Origin: Merdivicinus sp050943495
GTDB taxonomy: Bacteria; Bacillota; Clostridia; Oscillospirales; Ruminococcaceae
Assembly: GCA_050943495.1 (NCBI GenBank)
Contig: JBMNPH010000001.1
Location: forward strand, 248,001 to 312,000
Reading direction: 5' to 3'
Length of the DNA stretch: 64,000 nucleotides
How positions within the stretch are numbered: position 1 is the first letter of the stretch; the number at the start of each line of letters is the position of its first letter. The position numbers and the translations under genes are program-made. The notes under the pieces are model-generated. The model was not told where the DNA came from. It saw only the letters and a list, made by a program, of their open reading frames with translations, and did no database searches. Below are positions 57,907 through 64,000 of the stretch, in pieces.

Positions 57907-58558
57907 GGTGAGTCTCCTTCCGTTGTTTTCTGCGCGGTGGCTTTTCTAGATAAAGTCGAATTTTTTGAAGAATTGCTGCTAAAAAGCCAAGCAGTAAAAA
58001 GCCGCAGAAGGGGAGAAGGAGAGCTGGGGTGGTAATTTGAATTCCATTAACAGCAATTCCAAATAAAGTACCTTTCCCAAAAAGTTCCCGTACCAATGCA
58101 ACCAGAAATGCAGTGACAGTGAAGCCAAGACATGCAGAAAGCAATTGAATCAACATAACGGGAAATGATTCGTGATGATAGCGGGATTCACTTTTCTGTA
58201 CAATTAGGGAATTTGTCGCCAAAAGGGGAAGATATACACCAAGGCTGAGAATCATTTCTGGCCATTTCTGACGAATCAGCAGCGAAAGCGGGATAAACAG
58301 AAACGTTGCGATTGCTGCATTCAGGATAACGCGGATAGTGTAAGGAAGTTTTTTGGGGATAAAAAATGTGATACAAATGGTAAAAACTGTAATAATGGAA
58401 AAGGAAGCGGAAAGAAAAAGAGCATTCCACAGGCTGGTACAGGTAACCACAACCGGTGCCAATACCAAACCGCGTTCCAGTATAGGGTTACCAAGTAAAA
58501 ATTGATCCAATTTTTCCAATTTTACTCGATGATTCTGATAAAATCGCCGCAGCATCAT
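57899..58558 (-). CDS. RnfE/NqrD-like membrane protein without cluster cysteines
   Basis: This 219-residue protein has about six helices. GNPILERGLVLAPVVVT aligns with the RnfE 'NPILV..LGLCP' segment and SLGVYLPLLATNSLIV with 'LGIYIPLIVVNCIIL'. ALVRELFGKGTLFG is a strong RnfE hallmark. Both cluster cysteines are replaced (A34 and S117). The N-terminal 20 residues are basic and the C-terminus is very basic (EKPPRRKQRKETHHV). It starts inside the stop codon of the RnfD-like gene (ATGA) and overlaps the RnfA-like gene by 8 nt. Confidence 0.78.
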   Translation of the reverse strand: MMLRRFYQNHRVKLEKLDQFLLGNPILERGLVLAPVVVTCTSLWNALFLSASFSIITVFTICITFFIPKKLPYTIRVILNAAIATFLFIPLSLLIRQKWPEMILSLGVYLPLLATNSLIVQKSESRYHHESFPVMLIQLLSACLGFTVTAFLVALVRELFGKGTLFGIAVNGIQITTPALLLPFCGFLLLGFLAAILQKIRLYLEKPPRRKQRKETHHV

Positions 58559-59628
58559 TTTTCCCCCTTTCCTGCGTTATTAATCCAATGATTCAGCCTA
58601 TCAGAAAGATAAGTTCCTGCTGCAGCCGCAGCATGGCGGACAGCATTAGCCGACAGAAGCGCCCATTTTTTGGATTTCTGAAGGGTTGCTCTTATCAGTT
58701 TTCCGATAGTGGCAGCATAGGCGTCACAGCGATGATCGACCGTATTCATGATTATAATAGCAAAGGGGGAGACAAGTTCAATATAGCTAAGCTGGCGGAA
58801 CAATACAATGATCCCGCCAAGCATTAGCCCGTAAATCCATTTACCAGCTGATGTCTCCATTTCATCATTGTCCATAGATGCAATGAATAGAATGGAAAAC
58901 AGTAGAACACCGGAGGTCAGTTCCATCAGAAGGGACACCATGCGACTCCCATTGATACGAGGAAAGAACCATGCAAAGAAAGCAATAAGAGATAGTGATG
59001 CAACTGGAATTTGCCAGAGAATTGTTTTACGGAAAATCAGATAAATGCCACAGCAGAGAAGAACCAGAGTACAGGTTGTTCCCATCGGGCCAATAAAATT
59101 TCCCAGCATTGCATCCAAAAAGTCCACATTCATTCCGCCGCCCAGCATCAGCCGATAAGCCGGTGAATCAAAAACGGGTACATCCACGGTAGGAGTAAGC
59201 GGAAGTGATTGAGAAATTTCTGGGTATTTGGTTACCAATCCGTTCCAACAGATTACTACAAAAGCAAACGCTGTTAGGGAAGGATGAAACAAAGTATGAT
59301 AATATCCACCGAAAGGATGCCGTACTACTAATATGGCAAATAATGATCCAAATATAACAAGCCAGTAAGGTGCAGAAGCTGGCAGAAGCAGGACATAGGT
59401 AAGTCCGATAATAAAAGGGGAGAAATCATACCGTTTCCACCATTTCTGACCTTGAAAGAGTAAACAAATATAATCCGCTATCCCTGCTGTGGCAATGGAA
59501 ATTGCTGCCATAATTAGAGTACGAGCCCCATAATTATAATATGCCATAAAGAGAAGCGGCAGAAGCGTAATAGAGGTATCAATCATCTGCCGGCGATATT
59601 TTGTATCAGAAAGCACGTGAGGACACAT
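58555..59628 (-). CDS. RnfD/NqrB-like membrane protein without flavinylation site
   Basis: This 357-residue membrane protein has the RnfD pattern: N-terminal CPHVLSDTKYRRQMIDTSITLLP, HTLFHPSLTAFAFVV for 'FNPAAFAFAF', and FLDAMLGNFIGPMGTTCTLVLLCCGIYLIFRKTILWQIPV. RnfD binds FMN covalently on the threonine of S-G-A-T-P-L. The matching stretch is SPAYRL (155-160), so threonine is tyrosine (Y158). ATG 59628 is chosen because family similarity begins at MCPHV; GTG 59616 is an alternative with better ribosome binding site spacing. The gene overlaps rpe by 23 nt and the RnfE-like gene by 4 nt. Confidence 0.75.
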   Translation of the reverse strand: MCPHVLSDTKYRRQMIDTSITLLPLLFMAYYNYGARTLIMAAISIATAGIADYICLLFQGQKWWKRYDFSPFIIGLTYVLLLPASAPYWLVIFGSLFAILVVRHPFGGYYHTLFHPSLTAFAFVVICWNGLVTKYPEISQSLPLTPTVDVPVFDSPAYRLMLGGGMNVDFLDAMLGNFIGPMGTTCTLVLLCCGIYLIFRKTILWQIPVASLSLIAFFAWFFPRINGSRMVSLLMELTSGVLLFSILFIASMDNDEMETSAGKWIYGLMLGGIIVLFRQLSYIELVSPFAIIIMNTVDHRCDAYAATIGKLIRATLQKSKKWALLSANAVRHAAAAAGTYLSDRLNHWINNAGKGEK

Positions 59629-60277
59629 CCTTTGCAGAATCATTGCGCAAAGAGGCGATTGCTGCAGCAGCATTTTCTGCCCCGAATACATAAGAACCAG
59701 CAACCAGCATATCCGCTCCTGCTTGACGGCAAAGTGTCCCCGTTTTTTCATTAATGCCGCCATCCACATTGATAGTAAGCTCGGGAGCTGCTTTCCGCAG
59801 GAATCGAATTTTATCCAATGCGCAATCCATGAAACTCTGTCCTCCGAATCCGGGCTCTACGCTCATTACCAGCACAAGATCCAATTGATCCAAATATGGC
59901 AACAGAGCTTCAGCCGGAGTTTTAGGGCAAATGGAAAGGCCAGCCTTTTTGCCAGCTTGATGAATCGCTTGAATTGTTTTGAGTGGATCCGAATGGCTTT
60001 CAAGATGAAAGGTAATCATTTGGGCACCTGCTTTGGAAAAGGCCTCAATATAGCGGAGAGGATCCATAATCATTAAATGTAAGTCAAATGGAAGGGCTGT
60101 GACCTTGCGGATAGATTGTACAACCGGAATGCCGAATGATAGATTCGGGACAAAAATTCCGTCCATAACATCCAAATGGATACAATCTGCCCCAGCTTTT
60201 TCTACGCGGGCAAGTTCACGGTCAAGACAGGCAAAATCTGCTGCCAGCAGGGAAGGAGAAATTCGGATTTGACTCAA
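59606..60277 (-). CDS. rpe: Ribulose-phosphate 3-epimerase
   Basis: This 223-residue TIM-barrel enzyme of the pentose phosphate pathway interconverts ribulose-5-P and xylulose-5-P. Motifs are IRISPSLLAADF, HLDVMDGIFVPNLSFG, MSVEPGFGGQSF and VDGGINEKT. The start is TTG 60277, with GGAGG correctly placed. Longer in-frame starts would read through the leader hairpin and promoter. It is first in the minus-strand unit with the Rnf-like genes, and its end overlaps the next gene by 23 nt. Confidence 0.94.
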   Translation of the reverse strand: MSQIRISPSLLAADFACLDRELARVEKAGADCIHLDVMDGIFVPNLSFGIPVVQSIRKVTALPFDLHLMIMDPLRYIEAFSKAGAQMITFHLESHSDPLKTIQAIHQAGKKAGLSICPKTPAEALLPYLDQLDLVLVMSVEPGFGGQSFMDCALDKIRFLRKAAPELTINVDGGINEKTGTLCRQAGADMLVAGSYVFGAENAAAAIASLRNDSAKDVSSRAF

Positions 60278-60304
60278 AACAAGTACCTCCAACAAAATCA
60301 AACT

Positions 60305-60324
60305 AAAAAAGGGGAATTCTCCCC
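60305..60324 (-). terminator. Short attenuator-like hairpin in the rpe leader
   Basis: On the minus strand GGGGA...TCCCC (5 bp, GAAT loop) is followed at once by TTTTTT. It sits between the promoter (60338-60366) and the rpe ribosome binding site, so it may act as a weak intrinsic terminator. Confidence 0.5.
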
Positions 60325-60337
60325 GCATTATACATTC

Positions 60338-60366
60338 ATTGTACCGGATTTTCTGCATTCCGTCAA
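60338..60366 (-). promoter_or_regulatory. Promoter of the rpe-Rnf-like operon
   Basis: On the minus strand TTGACG (60361-60366) and TACAAT (60338-60343) are spaced by 17 bp. Confidence 0.85.
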
Positions 60367-60463
60367 CCTGTAATTTATGAAGAAACACTGACATTTCTGC
60401 TGAATTTTTATGCAGGATAGCGAGAGGATTTTGTCGAAAAACCTTTTCATATGTCGGAATTTA

Positions 60464-60472
60464 TGTTACAAT
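60464..60472 (+). promoter_or_regulatory. Extended -10 promoter of the CapA-like gene
   Basis: TG-T-TACAAT (60464-60472) is an extended -10 element, 31 nt before the start codon. The -35 region is weak. Confidence 0.55.
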
Positions 60473-60502
60473 AAAATCAGTTTATGGATTGGGAGGATTC
60501 TT

Positions 60503-61738
60503 ATGAAATCAGCAAAATTTCGTATCTGGCCGATACTCATTCTAGTGATGTTCTGCTGCAGTTCCTGCCTGTTTCAGCCGGTTGGGGACGATGCCCTGCA
60601 AAGCAATACAGGAGGATCGGATATAGCGGCAATGCTGCCAATTTCCAGTGAGTCGGAATCTAGTGAATTGGTATCCTCAGAACCGGAAATTCCAGAGCCT
60701 GTGGTAATCCGTCTAAAAGCTGTTGGGGATAATCTGATTCACAGCTCGATCTATGAACAGGCAAATCGTCGTGCAAATGGCGAAGGGTATGACTATCAAT
60801 ATGCATATGAGCATGTGGCGGATATGTTTTCGGATGCGGATATTGCTTCGATCAATCAGGAAAGCATCATAGCGCCCGCTTTTGGCCCCTCTACTTATCC
60901 GATGTTCAATGCAACACCGGAATTGGGCGATTTGATGTTGGAATTGGGCTTCGATGTCTTTAATCTTGCCAATAATCATTGCCTAGATAAAGGAGAAAAA
61001 GGCGTTTTTTCAAGTTTGGATTACTGGGCAGAACGTCCAGAGGCGGTAACAACCGGAGTTTACCGAAATCAGGAAGATTATGAGAAGATTCGCACCATGA
61101 CGGCGAAGGGGATTACATTTAGTTTTGTTGGAATTACAGAACTGACGAATGGGCTTTCTTTGCCGCAGGGATCGGAAGCGATCGTGCTGCTTGGTTCGGA
61201 AGAGGATAAAATTGAGCAGAGAATCAAAGCGGCAAAGGAAATCTCCGAAGTCTGTGTGGTTAACATTCATTGGGGAAATGAGTATACTCATGTTCCGACT
61301 GAGCGTCAGCGCTATTTGGCACAAAAGCTTTCTGAATGGGGCGCTGATATTATTATCGGTCATCATCCGCATGTCATTCAGCCGATCGAATATATTGACC
61401 GTGCAGACGGCAGCCGGACGTTGGTGGCATATTCCCTTGGAAATTTTATATCAGCGCAGGATCGCGGAGTTCGGATGATCGGTGGCATGCTGGATGTGGA
61501 CATTACTAAAAATTTTGAAACGGATACCATTTCCGTTACTCGTTGCGAGTTTGTTCCAATCATCACCCATTATGACCGCGGATTTGCAAACAATCGGCTT
61601 TATCCGCTGTCCGAATATACCGAAGAACTTGCCAATTCTCATGGTGTACGGGCATATAGTCCGGAATTTTCACGTGATTATATTCTGCAAACCGTTCGGG
61701 ACGTCATCGATGCAGAATTTTTACCAAATTTATCTTGA
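60503..61738 (+). CDS. CapA-like metallophosphatase-fold lipoprotein
   Basis: This 411-residue exported lipoprotein has a signal helix and cysteines in MFCCSSC that form the lipobox region, then a Ser/Glu/Pro-rich linker (about 50-72). The PGA_cap domain is a calcineurin-like phosphoesterase fold. Metal motifs are AVGDNLIHSS, the Asn-His pair in NLANNHCLDKG, and IIGHHPHVIQPIE. Related proteins take part in poly-gamma-glutamate capsule synthesis, but no capB/capC neighbours occur. A surface phosphoesterase role is open. ATG 60503 follows GGGAGG. Confidence 0.88.
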   Translation: MKSAKFRIWPILILVMFCCSSCLFQPVGDDALQSNTGGSDIAAMLPISSESESSELVSSEPEIPEPVVIRLKAVGDNLIHSSIYEQANRRANGEGYDYQYAYEHVADMFSDADIASINQESIIAPAFGPSTYPMFNATPELGDLMLELGFDVFNLANNHCLDKGEKGVFSSLDYWAERPEAVTTGVYRNQEDYEKIRTMTAKGITFSFVGITELTNGLSLPQGSEAIVLLGSEEDKIEQRIKAAKEISEVCVVNIHWGNEYTHVPTERQRYLAQKLSEWGADIIIGHHPHVIQPIEYIDRADGSRTLVAYSLGNFISAQDRGVRMIGGMLDVDITKNFETDTISVTRCEFVPIITHYDRGFANNRLYPLSEYTEELANSHGVRAYSPEFSRDYILQTVRDVIDAEFLPNLS

Positions 61739-61763
61739 AAAAAAATCAAAATTGCGTTATAAT
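61735..61763 (+). promoter_or_regulatory. Promoter of the aldo/keto reductase gene
   Basis: TTGAAA (61735-61740) and TATAAT (61758-61763) are spaced by 17 bp. The -35 overlaps the stop codon of the CapA-like gene. Confidence 0.82.
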
Positions 61764-61811
61764 ATTCTGAAAAGAGTGCTTCTTTATGTTGGATGAGAAG
61801 GAGAATGAGGT

Positions 61812-62957
61812 ATGGAAAAGAGAACGTATAAAAATACGGAATTGAAAATTTCCCTGTTGGGTATGGGATGTATGCGTCTGCCCAAGATTGATCCGGATAA
61901 AAATGATATTGATTATGAAAAAGCACAGGAAATTATTGATTATGCATATGCGCATGGCATCAATTATTTTGATACAGCTTATGGCTATCATGGCGGAGAA
62001 TCCGAGACTTTTGTCGGACATGCGCTGAAAAAATATCCGCGTGAAAGCTTCTTTCTTGCCAGCAAAATGCCGATTTGGTGTGCGGAAAAACCGGAAGATG
62101 TTGAGAAAATCTTTTTCGAACAGCTGAAAAAATGTCAGACCGAATATTTTGATTTCTATCTGTTCCATTCCCAGAATGCAGCAAACTTTGAAAAATGCCA
62201 GAAATTCGGTGTCTATGAATTCCTTTCCAAGATGAAAGCCGAAGGAAAAATTCGTCATTTGGGATTCTCTTTCCACGATAAACCGGATGTTCTACGTCAT
62301 ATTTGTGATACTTATACGTGGGATTTTGCTCAGATTCAGCTGAATTATCTTGACTGGGAGATGCAGGATGCCAAACAGCAGTATGAAATTTTGAACGAGC
62401 ACGGCATTCCTGTCATTGTAATGGAACCGGTTCGCGGCGGTGCGTTGGCGAATCTCTGTGAGGAATCCAATGAGATTTTTGCCGAAGCTCGTCCGGGCAA
62501 GAGTGTTGCGTCTTGGGCAATCCGTTATGCAGCTACTCTGCCTAATGTGATGACTGTTTTGAGCGGCATGTCCAATATGGAACAGATTCAGGACAATATT
62601 GCCACTATGACGGATTTTGAGCCCTTGACTGAGGCGGATTATGCGACAATTGAAAAGGCTGTGGCAGTGTTCCGGGAGAAAAAGACCGTTCCTTGCACCG
62701 GATGCCGGTATTGCATGGATTGTCCGTTCGGTGTGGAGATTCCCAAGATGTTTAAGATGTATAATGACTATGCTATCCATAAGGATGAACATCGTTATTG
62801 GAAGTCTTACCATGAACAGCCAGAATCAGAGTGGGCGGATAAATGCCAGGCATGCGGTGCTTGTATGGAACAGTGCCCGCAGCATATCCAGATTCCCGAT
62901 AAGATGGCGATGATTAAAGAGCTGATGAACGGCTTTGACCAGAAATTTTCCAAGTAA
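61812..62957 (+). CDS. Aldo/keto reductase with C-terminal ferredoxin domain
   Basis: This 381-residue protein has an aldo/keto reductase TIM barrel (about 1-285) with catalytic residues Asp-Tyr in FDTAYGYHGGESE, Lys in FFLASKMP and His in FYLFHSQNA. The C-terminus contains two [4Fe-4S] binding motifs: CTGCRYCMDCPFG and CQACGACMEQCPQ. Such ferredoxin-tailed members are common in anaerobes and probably use iron-sulphur electrons or NAD(P)H for carbonyl reduction. The substrate is unknown. It is 13 nt upstream of the aminotransferase. Confidence 0.92.
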   Translation: MEKRTYKNTELKISLLGMGCMRLPKIDPDKNDIDYEKAQEIIDYAYAHGINYFDTAYGYHGGESETFVGHALKKYPRESFFLASKMPIWCAEKPEDVEKIFFEQLKKCQTEYFDFYLFHSQNAANFEKCQKFGVYEFLSKMKAEGKIRHLGFSFHDKPDVLRHICDTYTWDFAQIQLNYLDWEMQDAKQQYEILNEHGIPVIVMEPVRGGALANLCEESNEIFAEARPGKSVASWAIRYAATLPNVMTVLSGMSNMEQIQDNIATMTDFEPLTEADYATIEKAVAVFREKKTVPCTGCRYCMDCPFGVEIPKMFKMYNDYAIHKDEHRYWKSYHEQPESEWADKCQACGACMEQCPQHIQIPDKMAMIKELMNGFDQKFSK

Positions 62958-62970
62958 GAAGGTTACCAAA

Positions 62971-64000
62971 ATGAATTATCAGTTTGCAGACCGTATCAAC
63001 AATTTAAAACCCTCCGCAATCCGCGAAATCCTGAAAAATTCTGACCCAAATGTCATTTCACTGGCAGCCGGCAATCCGGCAGTCGAGTCTTTTCCGGTTG
63101 CGGAAATGCAGGAAATTGCGAACCGCATTTTTCAGGAACAAGCAGGCGTTGCATTCCAGTATGGCATCACCGAAGGTTATCCCAGACTGCGGGAACTGAT
63201 TCGGAAGCGTCTGTTCGAAAAGTTTGGCATGGGTACTGAACATGATGAACTTCTGATTGTATCCGGCGGACAGCAGGGAATTGATCTTGCAACCAAGGTT
63301 CTCTGTAATGAGGGCGATGTGATTGTCAGTGAAAATCCCTCCTTTATTGGCGCGCTGAATACGTTCCGATCCTATGCAGCTGTTCTGAAGGGTGTGGATG
63401 TGCTGGAAGACGGCATGGATTTGGAAAAATTGGAGGAGACCTTCCGGAATAATGATAAAGTAAAAATGCTTTACATCATTCCTTCCTTCCAGAATCCGCT
63501 CGGAACCTGTACTTCGTTGGAAAAACGCAAGGCAATTTATGATCTTTGCGTGAAATACGGCGTGATTATCCTGGAAGACAATCCGTATGGTGAACTCCGG
63601 TTTGATGGGGAGGATATCCCGACCCTCAAATCGATGGATACCGAAGGAATTGTCGTTTATTGCGGCAGTATGAGCAAGGTTATGAGTGCCGGAATCCGAG
63701 TTGGATTTGTGCTGGCGCCGAAGGAAATTGCTGCAAAGATGACGGTCGGCAAGCAGGCAAGCGACGTCCACACCAATCAGTTCTTCCAGATGCTGATTGC
63801 AGATTTTATGGAACATTATGATTTTGATGCGCATATTGAGAAAATCCGTGCGCTCTATAAACATAAGAGCGGCCTGATGCTGGATACGATTCGGGAATAT
63901 TTCCCCAAAGAGGTGAAGTATACTACGCCGCAGGGCGGTCTCTTCCTCTGGTGTACCCTTCCGGAAGGTGCGGATATGCTGGAATTTGTCCAGTTCGCCA
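62971..64000 (+). CDS. PLP-dependent aminotransferase (2-aminoadipate-type), truncated by window edge
   Basis: At least 343 residues of a class I/II fold-type I aminotransferase; the 3' end lies beyond the window. The start MNYQFADRINNLKPSAIREILK, SLAAGNPAVESFPV, QYGITEGYPRLRELI, SFQNPLGTCTS and the PLP-lysine motif SMSKVMSAGIRVGF match the LysN/AAT-II (2-aminoadipate transaminase) group. A free-standing enzyme is likely since no GntR helix-turn-helix precedes it. AAGAAGG precedes ATG 62971. Specificity (aromatic, branched or aminoadipate) is not readable. Confidence 0.9.
   Translation, partial: MNYQFADRINNLKPSAIREILKNSDPNVISLAAGNPAVESFPVAEMQEIANRIFQEQAGVAFQYGITEGYPRLRELIRKRLFEKFGMGTEHDELLIVSGGQQGIDLATKVLCNEGDVIVSENPSFIGALNTFRSYAAVLKGVDVLEDGMDLEKLEETFRNNDKVKMLYIIPSFQNPLGTCTSLEKRKAIYDLCVKYGVIILEDNPYGELRFDGEDIPTLKSMDTEGIVVYCGSMSKVMSAGIRVGFVLAPKEIAAKMTVGKQASDVHTNQFFQMLIADFMEHYDFDAHIEKIRALYKHKSGLMLDTIREYFPKEVKYTTPQGGLFLWCTLPEGADMLEFVQFA

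Noticed and set aside
59629..59769. Longer start for the RnfD-like gene
   Set aside because: The extra residues lie wholly inside rpe and do not match the family; RnfD similarity begins at MCPHV.
1..64000. CRISPR arrays, insertion sequences, prophage or integrase genes
   Set aside because: No regularly spaced repeats, transposase, integrase or phage structural genes were seen on either strand.

Overview
The window looks like chromosome of a spore-forming, strictly anaerobic, low-to-medium GC Clostridia species, probably a gut Oscillospiraceae/Ruminococcaceae type. The evidence is pyruvate formate-lyase, a SCIFF ranthipeptide with its radical SAM maturase, sporulation-type membrane proteins (YunB-like, SpoIIM-like), HPr kinase, WhiA and RapZ, a T-box tyrS leader, and canonical TTGACA-17-TATAAT promoters. 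No phage, insertion sequence, plasmid origin or CRISPR array was seen.

Layout. 1-3.1 kb: sugar-phosphate isomerase/epimerase, an OGG1-like DNA glycosylase, a GH43-type beta-propeller protein and a MutT-like Nudix hydrolase. 3.2-5.0 kb: tRNA-Ser(GGA) on the minus strand, divergent from a T-box-controlled tyrS. 5.0-8.2 kb: a ribbon-helix-helix regulator, a small acidic protein, and pflB behind a ZTP (pfl-type) riboswitch. 8.3-11.9 kb: GNAT, YgiQ-type radical SAM protein, exported metallo-beta-lactamase-fold protein and DUF3006 protein. 12-22 kb: a conserved Firmicutes block, hprK-glk-murB-rapZ-whiA-thioesterase-MFS-dnaE. 22-28 kb: FkbM methyltransferase, OadG/OadB sodium pump subunits, phosphoglucomutase and pfkA. 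28-33 kb: cell-envelope and sporulation genes, including a signal-peptidase-like protein without its catalytic residues, a GH10-like lipoprotein and an amidase. 33-38 kb: yajC, a small membrane protein, scfA, scfB, proC, a SpoIIM-like gene and a DUF624 gene. 38-48 kb, mostly minus strand: nucleoside salvage (deoD, cdd, pdp), two uroporphyrinogen-decarboxylase-family proteins, a MATE exporter with a divergent MerR regulator, and a GH38 alpha-mannosidase.

48-56 kb is a large polyamine operon. It starts with a roughly 335-nt structured RNA ending in an intrinsic terminator, followed by speD-speA-speE-speB-nudix-HExxH-carboxynorspermidine dehydrogenase-nspC. It encodes arginine to agmatine to putrescine, plus both routes to spermidine (aminopropyl transfer and carboxyspermidine). 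56-60 kb on the minus strand is rpe followed by three tightly coupled membrane genes homologous to RnfD, RnfE and RnfA, then a DUF4015-like exported protein. 60.5-64 kb: CapA-like lipoprotein, a ferredoxin-tailed aldo/keto reductase and a truncated PLP aminotransferase.

The strongest candidate for something undescribed is the Rnf-like trio. By eye alignment, all four cysteines expected to hold the intramembrane [2Fe-2S] cluster in RnfA/RnfE are replaced, the flavinylated threonine of RnfD is replaced by tyrosine, and RnfB, RnfC and RnfG are not encoded nearby. It therefore looks like a redox-less membrane complex derived from Rnf/Nqr. Second-tier candidates are the structured RNA before speD, the pseudo-signal peptidase, and the seven-cysteine SCIFF peptide.
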